Source: Cytobacillus purgationiresistens (GTDB lineage: Bacteria > Bacillota > Bacilli > Bacillales > Cytobacillaceae). From it: 64,000 nucleotides of DNA. Both the position numbers and the translations under genes were made by a program. Within the stretch, counting starts at the first letter, position 1; each line of letters begins with the position of its first letter. The stretch covers positions 62,001 through 126,000 of the forward strand of contig NZ_JAUSUB010000012.1 of the NCBI RefSeq assembly GCF_030813235.1, in the 5' to 3' direction. This document shows positions 46,029-54,127 of the stretch, one piece after another. Below the pieces are notes generated by a model. The model had not been told where the DNA came from, did no database searches, and was given only the letters and a program-made list of their open reading frames with translations.

Positions 46029-47009
46029 TTAAATGGTTTCTTCCTTTTCCTTTTGAATAATGGCAGCAGCAATCTGTCCACCGTGGAAACGGCCATTTTC
46101 TATAAAAATTTCATTAGCATTATTCCCTGCAGCAATGACACCCGCGATATACATCCCTTCGACATTGGATTCCATTGTTTCAAGATTATGCTTAGGTTTT
46201 CCAGTACCTTCATCTTTCTGAATACCCATTGACTGTAAGAACGCATGATCTGGATGATAACCTGTCATAGCAAACACAAAATCATTCTTTACTTCAAACC
46301 GCTCTCCGCCCTTCTCATAAATGACTGAGCGTTCAGTAATTTCCTTTACTTGAGCTTCAAATTCCATTTTGATCGCTTGATGACGTACTAATGATTCAAA
46401 TTGGGGCAAGATCCAAGGTTTTACACTTGGTGAATACGCAGCACCCCGATAGATTACCGTTACACGGGCACCTGCTTTTTCCAATTCAATTGCCGCATCG
46501 ACACTTGAATTTTTACCTCCGATAACGACAACATCTTTGTCAAAGAAAGGGTGAGCCTCTTTAAAATAATGGAAAACGTTCGGCAAGTCTTCACCAGGAA
46601 TATTCATATAATTCGGCTGATCATAATAACCCGTCGCCACGATGACATATGTAGATTGGTATGTGGCCTTGTCTGTAGAAATAATGAATTTTTCATCTTT
46701 TGCTTTCTTTACAGAAAGAACCTTTTCATATGCATTCACTGCAATATTCTTTCTTTTCACTACTTCCCGATAATAGGTCAAGGCTTGGTTTCTTCTCGGC
46801 TTCTGCTCGACTGTAACAAATGCAACATCACCTATTTCAAGCTTTTCACTTGAACTAAAAAATGTTTGGTGAGTTGGGTAACGATAAATTGCATTAACCA
46901 CATTCCCTTTTTCGATGACAATTGAATCCTTGCCAATTTCTTGCATAGCAATGGCAGCAGCTAAGCCACATGGCCCTCCGCCGATAATAATAACGTCTTT
47001 TTCTATCAT
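46029..47009 (-). CDS. ypdA: Bacillithiol disulfide reductase YpdA (Bdr)
   Basis: NADPH-dependent flavoprotein that reduces oxidised bacillithiol. The 326-residue protein has the FAD loop IIIGGGPCGLAAAIAM (about 7-22) and the NADPH loop VVIGGKNSSVDAAIELEKAGA (about 163-183). Cys in the GGGPCG motif matches the proposed active Cys14. It completes the bacillithiol theme of bshA and bshB1 at the left end of the window. ATG 47009 with GGAG upstream; a GTG four codons earlier overlaps that site. Confidence 0.93.
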   Translation of the reverse strand: MIEKDVIIIGGGPCGLAAAIAMQEIGKDSIVIEKGNVVNAIYRYPTHQTFFSSSEKLEIGDVAFVTVEQKPRRNQALTYYREVVKRKNIAVNAYEKVLSVKKAKDEKFIISTDKATYQSTYVIVATGYYDQPNYMNIPGEDLPNVFHYFKEAHPFFDKDVVVIGGKNSSVDAAIELEKAGARVTVIYRGAAYSPSVKPWILPQFESLVRHQAIKMEFEAQVKEITERSVIYEKGGERFEVKNDFVFAMTGYHPDHAFLQSMGIQKDEGTGKPKHNLETMESNVEGMYIAGVIAAGNNANEIFIENGRFHGGQIAAAIIQKEKEETI

Positions 47010-47358
47010 GTTGATTTTCACTCCTTGAAATAAAGATTAAGAAAAGGTTCGATTGAAAAAATAGCAGAAAACCAAGTCTCCGCTCTTACTTGTTGCATAC
47101 TAAAATTCAATAATGAGCTATTTTTCATCGCCGAAATTTTAAATACATCATCGGAAAATTCAATAGATCGACGACTTTTCGAATTGATCGCCAAAAATCA
47201 TACTTATATCAACGATAATCCTTTTCCATCAGGTTACCCGCAACTGGGATTCATAATATGGTTAGGATAGCTTATCCGAATATGATTGAGTATCTATTTG
47301 ATATATCGCTGAATACTCTATTTTGCTCCAGATTCCCATGGCTTTGATTAGTCCAAAC
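47010..47358. other. Gene-free gap between ypdA and gudB
   Basis: AT-rich, no gene seen. It should contain the ypdA promoter on the minus strand, but none stands out. A short GGATAGCTTATCC-type palindrome occurs near 47268. Confidence 0.4.
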
Positions 47359-47360
47359 TG

Positions 47361-47395
47361 AAAAATCTCCTATCATCTAATGATAGGAGATTTTT
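47361..47395 (-). terminator. Intrinsic terminator of gudB
   Basis: AAAAATCTCCTATCAT / ATGATAGGAGATTTTT perfect stem with a 3-base loop. Confidence 0.9.
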
Positions 47396-47449
47396 CACTG
47401 ATATTCAAACGCAAAAACTTATAATAGCAATTGCATCTTGTCATTTATA

Positions 47450-48724
47450 TTAAATCCAGCCTCTGAATCTTGATGCTTCAGCCATTTTTCGCACTCCGAC
47501 CATATATGCAGCCAGACGCATGTCGACACGGCGAGTTTGCGCTGTGTCATAAATGTTATTAAAGGATTTAATCAATATTTTTTCGAGCTTCTCTTCAACT
47601 TCTTCTTCAGTCCAATAATAGCCTTGATTGTTTTGAACCCACTCGAAATAAGATACAGTTACACCACCAGAAGACGCTAGTACATCTGGAACGAGTAAAA
47701 TACCGCGTTCAGTTAATATTTCAGTCGCTTCTAATGTAGTCGGGCCATTTGCAGCTTCGACCACAATGCTAGCTTTAATATTATGTGCATTTTCTTCTGT
47801 AATTTGATTTTCAATTGCTGCTGGAACTAAAATATCACAATCTAATTCCAGTAACTCTTTGTTTGAAATTGTATCATTGAATAATTTTGTTACTGTTCCG
47901 AAGCTATCGCGACGGTCTAATAAGTAATCAATATCGAGTCCGTTTGGATCATATAATCCACCGTATGCATCTGAAATACCGACTACTTTCGCACCGGCAT
48001 CATGCATAAATTTAGCAAGGAAGCTACCAGCATTACCGAAGCCTTGGACCACAACACGTGCACCTTTTAATTCAATCCCTTTTTTCTTAGCTGCTTCATG
48101 AATACAAATGGTTACACCTTTTGCTGTTGCAGATTCTCTACCATGAGATCCACCAAGTACTAATGGTTTACCAGTGATAAAGCCTGGGGAGTTGAATTCA
48201 TCCATTCTGCTGTATTCATCCATCATCCAAGCCATGATTTGTGAGTTTGTAAATACATCTGGTGCCGGGATATCCTTTGTAGGACCAACGATTTGGCTGA
48301 TCGCCCTTACATATCCACGACTTAATCTTTCTAGCTCACGGAAAGACATGTCACGAGGATCACAAACAATTCCGCCTTTTCCTCCACCATAAGGAAGATC
48401 AACAATACCACATTTTAAACTCATCCAAATAGAAAGTGCTTTTACTTCCTTTTCTGTAACATTCGGGTGGAAGCGAATTCCCCCTTTAGTAGGACCGACT
48501 GAATCATTATGCTGGGCCCGGTATCCAGTAAAGATTTTCACCGTCCCATCATCCATCCTGACAGGTATTTTAACAGTTAGTAAACGCAAAGGCTCTTTTA
48601 ATAACTCATACACCTCATCAGGATATCCAAGTTTTTCTAACGCTTTGTGAATTACGATTTGTGTTGACTTCAAAACGTCAAGTTTATCTTCTTGATTAAT
48701 ATGATCAGTACCATTATCGGCCAC
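47450..48724 (-). CDS. gudB: NAD-specific glutamate dehydrogenase (GudB/RocG type)
   Basis: Oxidative deamination of glutamate to 2-oxoglutarate and ammonia. The 424-residue hexameric-type enzyme has KGGIRFHP (80-87), the catalytic-Lys motif PYGGGKGG (111-118, Lys116) and the Rossmann motif VVQGFGNAGS. The VKA at 94-96 occurs once, so the inactivating 9-base duplication of laboratory B. subtilis gudB is absent and the enzyme should be active. GTG 48724 after AGGAGG gives the expected start. A perfect cre box lies upstream. Confidence 0.94.
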   Translation of the reverse strand: MADNGTDHINQEDKLDVLKSTQIVIHKALEKLGYPDEVYELLKEPLRLLTVKIPVRMDDGTVKIFTGYRAQHNDSVGPTKGGIRFHPNVTEKEVKALSIWMSLKCGIVDLPYGGGKGGIVCDPRDMSFRELERLSRGYVRAISQIVGPTKDIPAPDVFTNSQIMAWMMDEYSRMDEFNSPGFITGKPLVLGGSHGRESATAKGVTICIHEAAKKKGIELKGARVVVQGFGNAGSFLAKFMHDAGAKVVGISDAYGGLYDPNGLDIDYLLDRRDSFGTVTKLFNDTISNKELLELDCDILVPAAIENQITEENAHNIKASIVVEAANGPTTLEATEILTERGILLVPDVLASSGGVTVSYFEWVQNNQGYYWTEEEVEEKLEKILIKSFNNIYDTAQTRRVDMRLAAYMVGVRKMAEASRFRGWI

Positions 48725-48779
48725 TATTTGAAACCTCCTAGAAAAAATCACATTCTTTAGTTGTCCGCTTTCATGACAT

Positions 48780-48807
48780 AGTATACACCTTTGCTTGATT
48801 TATGCAA
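48780..48807 (-). promoter_or_regulatory. Sigma-A promoter of gudB
   Basis: On the minus strand TTGCAT, 16 bases, TATACT, about 55 bases before the gudB start. Confidence 0.65.
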
Positions 48808-48836
48808 GAAGAAAAAGCTTCTTTCCCCTTATTTTT

Positions 48837-48852
48837 ATGTAAACGCTATCAT
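48837..48852. promoter_or_regulatory. Catabolite-responsive element (cre) upstream of gudB
   Basis: ATGTAAACGCTATCAT fits the CcpA site consensus WTGNAARCGNWWWCAW at all 16 positions. It lies about 30 bases upstream of the gudB -35. Confidence 0.7.
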
Positions 48853-48984
48853 TTCTTTTATTAATATTAATTTTCCTTATTTTCAAACAACTACTTTCAC
48901 CCTTACTTTATTATTTAAGTATAATATCATTCTTATCCTTCCTAATAACGAAATGTACTATCGGCCTACACAAACGCAGGCTCT

Positions 48985-49070
48985 GCAAGCATAAGAAGCA
49001 TGGGAAAGGTATATACACCTTTCCCATAGTAGCTTAAGATCTATAGGAGCCGGCCGGTGGAGCTATACAA
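48985..49070 (+). repeat. Dispersed intergenic repeat, family 1, headless copy upstream of mecB terminator
   Basis: GCAAGCATAAGA, then a perfect hairpin TGGGAAAGGT / ACCTTTCCCA (49001-49026), then AGCTTAAGATCT and CGGTGGAGCTATACAAA. Same framework as at 16275-16388 and 31697-31819, without the GAAAAGCG head. Confidence 0.6.
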
Positions 49071-49097
49071 ATAAAAGGAGCGGGTATATCCCTCTCC
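49070..49097 (-). terminator. Intrinsic terminator of mecB
   Basis: GGAGaGGG / CCCgCTCC stem followed by TTTTATTT on the minus strand, just after the mecB stop. Confidence 0.8.
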
Positions 49098-49099
49098 AA

Positions 49100-49687
49100 T
49101 TAATTAAAATATTGATTTAGCTCAAAAATTGCATTTTCACGAAAGATAGGGTTTCCATATTCCAATAAAACATGAATACTTTTTAATGATAGTGTCCCGT
49201 ATTCCGCTAGTATCGCAAATACTTTTGGTTCATCCTCACGATCTAAACAAGGAACAAATAAATAAAACCTTCCATCCTTAGAAATCAAGCAGCTTTCAGG
49301 TAAATGGACAGTTTTAAGTCGTTTGGCAAGATTAATGACATTTTCAAAATCATCTATTTCATATAAGATATTTTCACATTCGCCGATATCGATTTGCAAA
49401 TCAACAAAGCCGTCCTGCAACTCTTCCTCTTCGTCACCTTCAATTTGCTCTTCCATCGTTACGATCATAACCATTCCTTGGGCTTGCATTGAAAAAACCT
49501 CCACAGCAACAGTTCCGTAGATATCCACTCCAAATTCATCACTTGCTTCCTCGAGCATTTCATGAAAAAGTTGATGCCATTTTAGAGAGTCCTTCCATAT
49601 ATCTTCTTTTGTCAAACCTCTATCAACAAGATCATCCAAAGTAAGAAAGATTTTAATTTTATTATAATTCAAACGCTCCAAATGCAT
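49100..49687 (-). CDS. mecB: MecA-paralogue adaptor protein MecB (YpbH)
   Basis: ClpC adaptor paralogue involved in competence and sporulation control in B. subtilis. The 195-residue protein has the MecA N-terminal substrate domain (about 1-80, LERLNYNKIKIFLTLDDL), an acidic linker (GDEEEELQDGF, about 92-102) and the C-terminal ClpC-binding domain (about 105-195). The shorter length and position next to ypbG favour YpbH over MecA. ATG 49687 follows GGAGG. Confidence 0.85.
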   Translation of the reverse strand: MHLERLNYNKIKIFLTLDDLVDRGLTKEDIWKDSLKWHQLFHEMLEEASDEFGVDIYGTVAVEVFSMQAQGMVMIVTMEEQIEGDEEEELQDGFVDLQIDIGECENILYEIDDFENVINLAKRLKTVHLPESCLISKDGRFYLFVPCLDREDEPKVFAILAEYGTLSLKSIHVLLEYGNPIFRENAIFELNQYFN

Positions 49688-49794
49688 TTCCTCTGCCTCC
49701 TGCCCGTGAACCAACTCTTGCGATTAGTGTATGAACGTTTTAGGAGATGGTGAGTCGTCCTCAATTTTTCCATATCATAATTTTTATATAGTAT

Positions 49795-50571
49795 TTAAGC
49801 AGATTTTATGTTTATTATATGTGTTTCTGACTCAGCACCTAACCTTAATGGTAAAGCTGTTGTCCCATACCCATTGCTTATAAATACATCGGTACAAATA
49901 TTTTTACTAAAACCGCCTAATTCATAAGGACCTATACCAAATATCCTGATTTGCCCACCATGTGTGTGACCGCATAAGACAAGTGAAATATTATGTTCAT
50001 TCTTTACTTTGTCTAAAATACCGGGATCGTGACTGACCAGTATCCTAAAACCACCTTCTCCAGCATCCTCGATCGCAAGGTCAAGACGGTCCCTTTCCCT
50101 GCTCAAATCATCTGTTCCGAGTAGAACAAAACGTTCATCCCCTTCTCCAGCAAAGGAGACAGCTGAGTTATCCAAAATCTTCACGCCCATGTCAATCAGC
50201 AGTGCATCCAGCTCATGATAATCGGCTTCATAGTCATTATTTCCCCATACAAAATATACTGGGCCCAATTGTTTTAATCGTTTAATATTTTCCTTTACTT
50301 TTTTGAAGGACACTCCTTTTTCCAACAAATCACCGCCGATAATGACTAGATCGATATCATGTCCAATGACTTCCTTAATGATAGGATCCTTTACCTCTCT
50401 GCGATGAATATCTGAAATAAAGAAAATATTCACCTCACCGATACCTTTAGGAAAGTCTTTATAAGTTAGTTCCATATACTTTACACGATCAGCAAACGCC
50501 TCCTTGTACATATATACAATCAATCCAACGCAAATAACTAACCCTAATACCAGTCCAATCATCATCATCAT
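49795..50571 (-). CDS. ypbG: Membrane-anchored metallophosphoesterase YpbG
   Basis: A 258-residue calcineurin-like phosphoesterase with an N-terminal membrane helix (about 3-24). The metal-binding motifs are in order: DIH (about 53-55), GGDLLEKG (about 78-85), GNND (about 111-114), SHDPG and GHTHGGQIRIFG. Substrate unknown. Four consecutive ATG codons begin the frame; the first (50571) has AGGAG eight bases upstream. Divergent from cotJABC. Confidence 0.88.
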   Translation of the reverse strand: MMMMIGLVLGLVICVGLIVYMYKEAFADRVKYMELTYKDFPKGIGEVNIFFISDIHRREVKDPIIKEVIGHDIDLVIIGGDLLEKGVSFKKVKENIKRLKQLGPVYFVWGNNDYEADYHELDALLIDMGVKILDNSAVSFAGEGDERFVLLGTDDLSRERDRLDLAIEDAGEGGFRILVSHDPGILDKVKNEHNISLVLCGHTHGGQIRIFGIGPYELGGFSKNICTDVFISNGYGTTALPLRLGAESETHIINIKSA

Positions 50572-50670
50572 TTAGTTTGCTCCTCTTCGCAGCTTCTAAT
50601 CTACTCATTACTATTTCCTCTATTCCACGCTATCTCCTTCTTAACCACAAAAAAATATCATGATTCATTT

Positions 50671-50678
50671 CATACAGT
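50671..50678 (+). promoter_or_regulatory. Candidate sigma-E -10 element of cotJABC
   Basis: CATACAGT, a perfect match to the sigma-E -10 consensus CATACANT; an AAATATC at 50652-50658 may be a poorly spaced -35. Confidence 0.4.
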
Positions 50679-50718
50679 CATAAATTGAAATGATACTTAT
50701 ATATGAAGGAGGGAAACA

Positions 50719-50943
50719 ATGTCTACACCCGAAAAATCATACTATCCTTATTATAGTCCCTATGATCCATGTAAGCCGATTAAGGTTAAGACTTACTCCA
50801 CACCACCTAATCTCTACCTGGGTTTTCAACCGCCTAATCTGCCCCAATTCTCACCGAAGGAAGCATTAAGGGCCGGAACCTTATGGAAACCTCTCTATGA
50901 CCCTTATTACAGCCCTTACGAGAAAGCGAAGGAGGGACGTTAG
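50719..50943 (+). CDS. cotJA: Spore coat protein CotJA
   Basis: A 74-residue Tyr/Pro-rich coat-associated protein (YYPYYSPYDPCKPIK..., ending PYYSPYEKAKEGR). The YSPYDP and GFQPPNLPQF elements are typical of CotJA. GGAGGG precedes ATG 50719. First gene of the cotJABC operon, mother-cell expressed in B. subtilis; the cluster lies at a different place in that genome. Confidence 0.92.
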   Translation: MSTPEKSYYPYYSPYDPCKPIKVKTYSTPPNLYLGFQPPNLPQFSPKEALRAGTLWKPLYDPYYSPYEKAKEGR

Positions 50944-50944
50944 C

Positions 50945-51205
50945 TTGAAACAATTACCTCAGGACTACTATGAGTTGTTAGAAAATCTACAAGCAGTAGA
51001 TTTTGTATTAGTTGAACTCACTCTATACTTAGATACCCATAACGATGATACTGATGCCATAAATCAATTCAATTATTACGTAAAGGAAAGAAAAAAAATT
51101 AGAAAAGACATCGAAAGTAAATATGGACCCCTTATGCAATATGGGAACAGTTACTCAGGAAACCCTTGGAATTGGGACGATGCTCCCTGGCCATGGCAAG
51201 TTTGA
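50945..51205 (+). CDS. cotJB: Spore coat protein CotJB
   Basis: An 86-residue protein with the CotJB pattern: a helical front (LPQDYYELLENLQAVDFVLVELTLYLDTH) and an aromatic end (NPWNWDDAPWPWQV). The start is TTG 50945 after GGAGG at 9 bases, one base beyond the cotJA stop. An in-frame ATG at 50897 lies inside cotJA and is unlikely. Needed with CotJA for CotJC placement in the coat. Confidence 0.9.
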   Translation: MKQLPQDYYELLENLQAVDFVLVELTLYLDTHNDDTDAINQFNYYVKERKKIRKDIESKYGPLMQYGNSYSGNPWNWDDAPWPWQV

Positions 51206-51238
51206 ATAAGTTTTTTAAATAGGAGGGGAAATGAAGCG

Positions 51239-51808
51239 ATGTGGGTTTATGAAAAAAAACTTCAATATCCAGTACGAGTCAGTACATGTAATCCGATGCT
51301 AGCTAAATATTTGGTTGAGCAATATGGCGGAGCAGACGGAGAACTCTCTGCTGCATTACGTTATTTAAATCAACGATATACAATCCCTGATAAAGTAATT
51401 GGGTTGTTAACTGATATTGGCACAGAGGAATTTGCACATTTAGAGATGATCGCAACAATGGTGTTTAAATTAACAAAGGATGCAACCCCTGAACAAATGA
51501 AGGCAGCTGGACTTGATGCTCATTATGTGAATCACGATAATGCTCTTTATTATGAAAACGCAGGAGGTGTCCCTTGGACAGCGACATATATTCAAGCAAA
51601 GGGAGACCCCATTGCTGATTTATATGAGGATATTGCAGCTGAAGAAAAAGCAAGAGCCACCTATCAATGGATTATTAACATGAGTGATGACACAGACTTA
51701 AACGATAGCCTGCGATTCTTAAGAGAAAGAGAAATCATTCACTCTCAACGATTCAGAGAAGCTGTTGAGATATTAAAAGGTGAAAAAGAGAAGAAAAAAT
51801 TCTTTTAA
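51239..51808 (+). CDS. cotJC: Spore coat protein CotJC (manganese catalase family)
   Basis: A 189-residue member of the Mn-catalase family. The di-manganese ligands are represented by EEFAHLEMI (about 62-70), EKARATYQ (about 137-144) and EIIHSQRFREA (about 164-174). It ends with a Lys-rich tail. AGGAGGGG precedes ATG 51239. Last gene of cotJABC; downstream transcription probably ends at the hairpin at 51956-51988. Confidence 0.93.
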   Translation: MWVYEKKLQYPVRVSTCNPMLAKYLVEQYGGADGELSAALRYLNQRYTIPDKVIGLLTDIGTEEFAHLEMIATMVFKLTKDATPEQMKAAGLDAHYVNHDNALYYENAGGVPWTATYIQAKGDPIADLYEDIAAEEKARATYQWIINMSDDTDLNDSLRFLREREIIHSQRFREAVEILKGEKEKKKFF

Positions 51809-51955
51809 AAGAAGCAGAGTAGTTTTCATTTCTCAAGCATTAACATTTATATATTGTTTAAAAACAATATCAGAATATAAACTCTCCCTCTCTCAATGTT
51901 GACGGTCGTTTAGTTGAAACACATCATTAAATACCACTTAGAACCTTATAGGAAA

Positions 51956-52231
51956 GAATAGCTATTGAATTTCTTCAATAGCCATTTTCAGAGTGTCGAC
52001 AAAAGTAAAAATAAGTATACTTCCGTGGATTTGGAGAAGCGTCCGCTCAACTCCTACGGGAGAAGCGAGAAAGTTGAGACACTTGCCGTAGCGTAAACGA
52101 CGAAGCGGCTTAACATCGCCCCGCGGAAAGCGAACAGAAAGCTTCGGAAAATCCCAACTCCTCTTTTTTCGAGATTAAACGGGTTTGTCTACAGGCTCGA
52201 ATAGCTATTGAATTTCTTCAATAGCTATTTT
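51956..52231. mobile_element. Hairpin-bracketed repeat element, copy 2 (MITE-like, no ORF)
   Basis: A 210-bp core (51989-52198) starting CAGAGTGTCGACAAAA and ending GGGTTTGTCTACAGGCTC, with inner blocks CTCAACTCCTACGGGAG and CGCGGAAAGCGAACAG that match copy 1 at 40305-40510. It is bracketed by two copies of a 33-base terminator hairpin (51956-51988 and 52199-52231; one mismatch) built on GCTATTGAA / TTCAATAGC. This hairpin differs from the one around copy 1. Confidence 0.7.
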
Positions 52232-52234
52232 TTA

Positions 52235-52693
52235 TCATTTATTCTCATGAAATAGATTGATATCGTAGTTTTTCTTCATCATATTATAAACGATATGACG
52301 ATTTTTCCATTCTTCTTCCTTCTTCCACAAATCTTTACTCTTATCAATGATTTCACAGCGCAATGCTTGATATTCCTTTTCTGCCTTCTCCCTCTTTTGC
52401 CGCAAAACATTCATCCATCCAAACAGGCCGATGATCGTAATAAGGCAATATAAATTAAATGTTTGATTCACAAAGACAGAAAACATCGCCGCGAAGGAAT
52501 ACGAGTATGGCTGTAGAACCTGATAAAAGAGGTAGGCGAAATATATGAAAGATAGCAGAACAACCGCCCACATAACTAATAGATGCCATTCCTTCAATTT
52601 ATCAAACTTATTTTTTCTCTCAACTACCTTTTGCAACATTTGCCTGGTCGCTTGGTCCGTTCGTTCATCGAGCATCATAATGGCCGTCTCCAT
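52235..52693 (-). CDS. ypbF: DUF2663 membrane protein YpbF
   Basis: A 152-residue protein with an N-terminal charged helix, two membrane helices (about 40-60 and 70-95) and a basic, coiled C-terminal part. It matches YpbF/DUF2663, of unknown function. ATG 52693 with GAGGTGG upstream; a GTG three codons earlier overlaps that site. Confidence 0.75.
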   Translation of the reverse strand: METAIMMLDERTDQATRQMLQKVVERKNKFDKLKEWHLLVMWAVVLLSFIYFAYLFYQVLQPYSYSFAAMFSVFVNQTFNLYCLITIIGLFGWMNVLRQKREKAEKEYQALRCEIIDKSKDLWKKEEEWKNRHIVYNMMKKNYDINLFHENK

Positions 52694-52763
52694 CAGTACC
52701 ACCTCAAACTTTCATATGCTTGACCACATTATATGATTGGTATGAGGATAGTATGTCCATTAG

Positions 52764-53516
52764 TTAGTCTTGAGGAATCGTCAATACTTGTCCTACATGA
52801 ATTTCGTTTGACTGAAGATTGTTTGCAGCCTTTATTTTCTCAATCCCATCTGGAGATTGATAGTAATTCATTGCAATTCTATACATTGTTTCCTGTGTTT
52901 GCACCGTATGATAAACAACCTTTTTCTTAGCTTCTTCTTCTTTTTTCTTAGCTTCTTCTTTTTTCTTTTCTTCAGCCAATTTCTTCTCATGCTCTTTCTT
53001 CTCGGCTTCTTGTTTCTCTTTCTTTTCTATCTCTTTTCTTTCTTGTTCCTGCTTTTCTTGCTCTTTTTTCTCTTGTTTTTCTTTCTCTTCTTGCTCTTTC
53101 TTCTCAGCCTCTAGCTTCTTTTTCTCTGCTTCTGCCTTAGCCTCTTCCTTCTTTGCTTCTTCTTCAGATTCATCTTCATTTACTGTGGCACTGGCTTCCG
53201 ATGAAGACCCTTTATTACTGGAAAAACCAACCGTTTCATAATCAGAAGATGAATCCTTCTCTGACCCGCCGGCCATCGGGGAGTCTAGGAAAAAGTAATA
53301 AACACAAAGAGTAACAATCGGCAGCGTGATGAAAAAAACCGCTAAAAGACGGATGACCGGATACTCTGTCTTCGTGCGCTTCTTTTTCCTTTTATCTCTT
53401 TGAATACTGCTTCTTGACCTTTGTTCCACAATCTCTTCTGTAGTGACTTCTTGTTTTTTATGTATTTTCTTTCGCTGGCTTTTTGCACGCTCTCTATATG
53501 GGGCTTCTTTATTCAT
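52764..53516 (-). CDS. ypbE: LysM-domain membrane protein YpbE
   Basis: A 250-residue protein: a basic cytoplasmic N-terminus (about 1-55), one membrane helix (about 56-78), a short Ser/acidic segment, a Lys/Glu/Gln-rich region of about 90 residues (about 108-198) that should form a long charged helix, and a C-terminal LysM domain (about 203-249, YHTVQTQETMYRIAMNYY). LysM binds peptidoglycan, so the helix may span from membrane to wall. Function unknown. ATG 53516 follows GGAAGGGAA. Confidence 0.82.
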   Translation of the reverse strand: MNKEAPYRERAKSQRKKIHKKQEVTTEEIVEQRSRSSIQRDKRKKKRTKTEYPVIRLLAVFFITLPIVTLCVYYFFLDSPMAGGSEKDSSSDYETVGFSSNKGSSSEASATVNEDESEEEAKKEEAKAEAEKKKLEAEKKEQEEKEKQEKKEQEKQEQERKEIEKKEKQEAEKKEHEKKLAEEKKKEEAKKKEEEAKKKVVYHTVQTQETMYRIAMNYYQSPDGIEKIKAANNLQSNEIHVGQVLTIPQD

Positions 53517-53533
53517 GAAACTTCCCTTCCTAT

Positions 53534-54118
53534 TCATCTATTATATTGAGTACGATATTTAATCGATACACCTAGCAAAAAATCAATGATAAAATGCATG
53601 AAAATGGTGACTAATAAATTCCCTGTAAAATAATAGATAAAACCGATAAAAAAACTAAGTAAAACAACATTTAAAAATAAAAACCAATTAAATAAGTATC
53701 TGTAATGAACTAGAGCGAATATCAGGCTGGATACTACTAGTCCATAGTTTGTTTGTATTACTCCACGAAATAACACTTCTTCACTTATTGCAACGATAAA
53801 TGTAATGAAGGCAATATGCAACACACTAGGCGAACGAAAAATTCTGTTATTCAGACCTCCGTCATCATAATATTTTTGCGGTAATATTCTCATTAAGAAA
53901 ACATCAAGCAATACGACGATGACCCCTGCCACACCTCCAATAAGGAATATATTTAGATCATCCCAAATAAATAATTTAGAAAAATCCTCAAAGGTATCAA
54001 ATAAAAACCAGCCTGCTATTATTGAAATGACTAATAGAAGGATTTGCGTTACATAAAGATGAAATAATAGTTCTCGATCTGACAGCTCATTTACAATATC
54101 AGAGTATTTATCCTTCAT
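53534..54118 (-). CDS. ypbD: CPBP-family intramembrane metalloprotease YpbD
   Basis: A 194-residue membrane protein with about six helices and the CPBP/Abi motifs EEVLFRGVIQ (about 114-123), SLIFALVHYRY (about 132-142) and HFIIDFLLG (near 175-183). Substrate unknown; related proteins process prenylated or membrane-bound peptides. It lies 9 bases after recS and just before ypbE. Confidence 0.87.
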   Translation of the reverse strand: MKDKYSDIVNELSDRELLFHLYVTQILLLVISIIAGWFLFDTFEDFSKLFIWDDLNIFLIGGVAGVIVVLLDVFLMRILPQKYYDDGGLNNRIFRSPSVLHIAFITFIVAISEEVLFRGVIQTNYGLVVSSLIFALVHYRYLFNWFLFLNVVLLSFFIGFIYYFTGNLLVTIFMHFIIDFLLGVSIKYRTQYNR

Positions 54119-54127
54119 TTACTTCAC

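Noticed and set aside
52857-53114. 85-codon Phe/Leu-rich plus-strand frame, looks like a membrane protein
   Set aside because: It is the complement of the Lys/Glu-rich region of ypbE; hydrophobicity is an artefact of the polypyrimidine strand.
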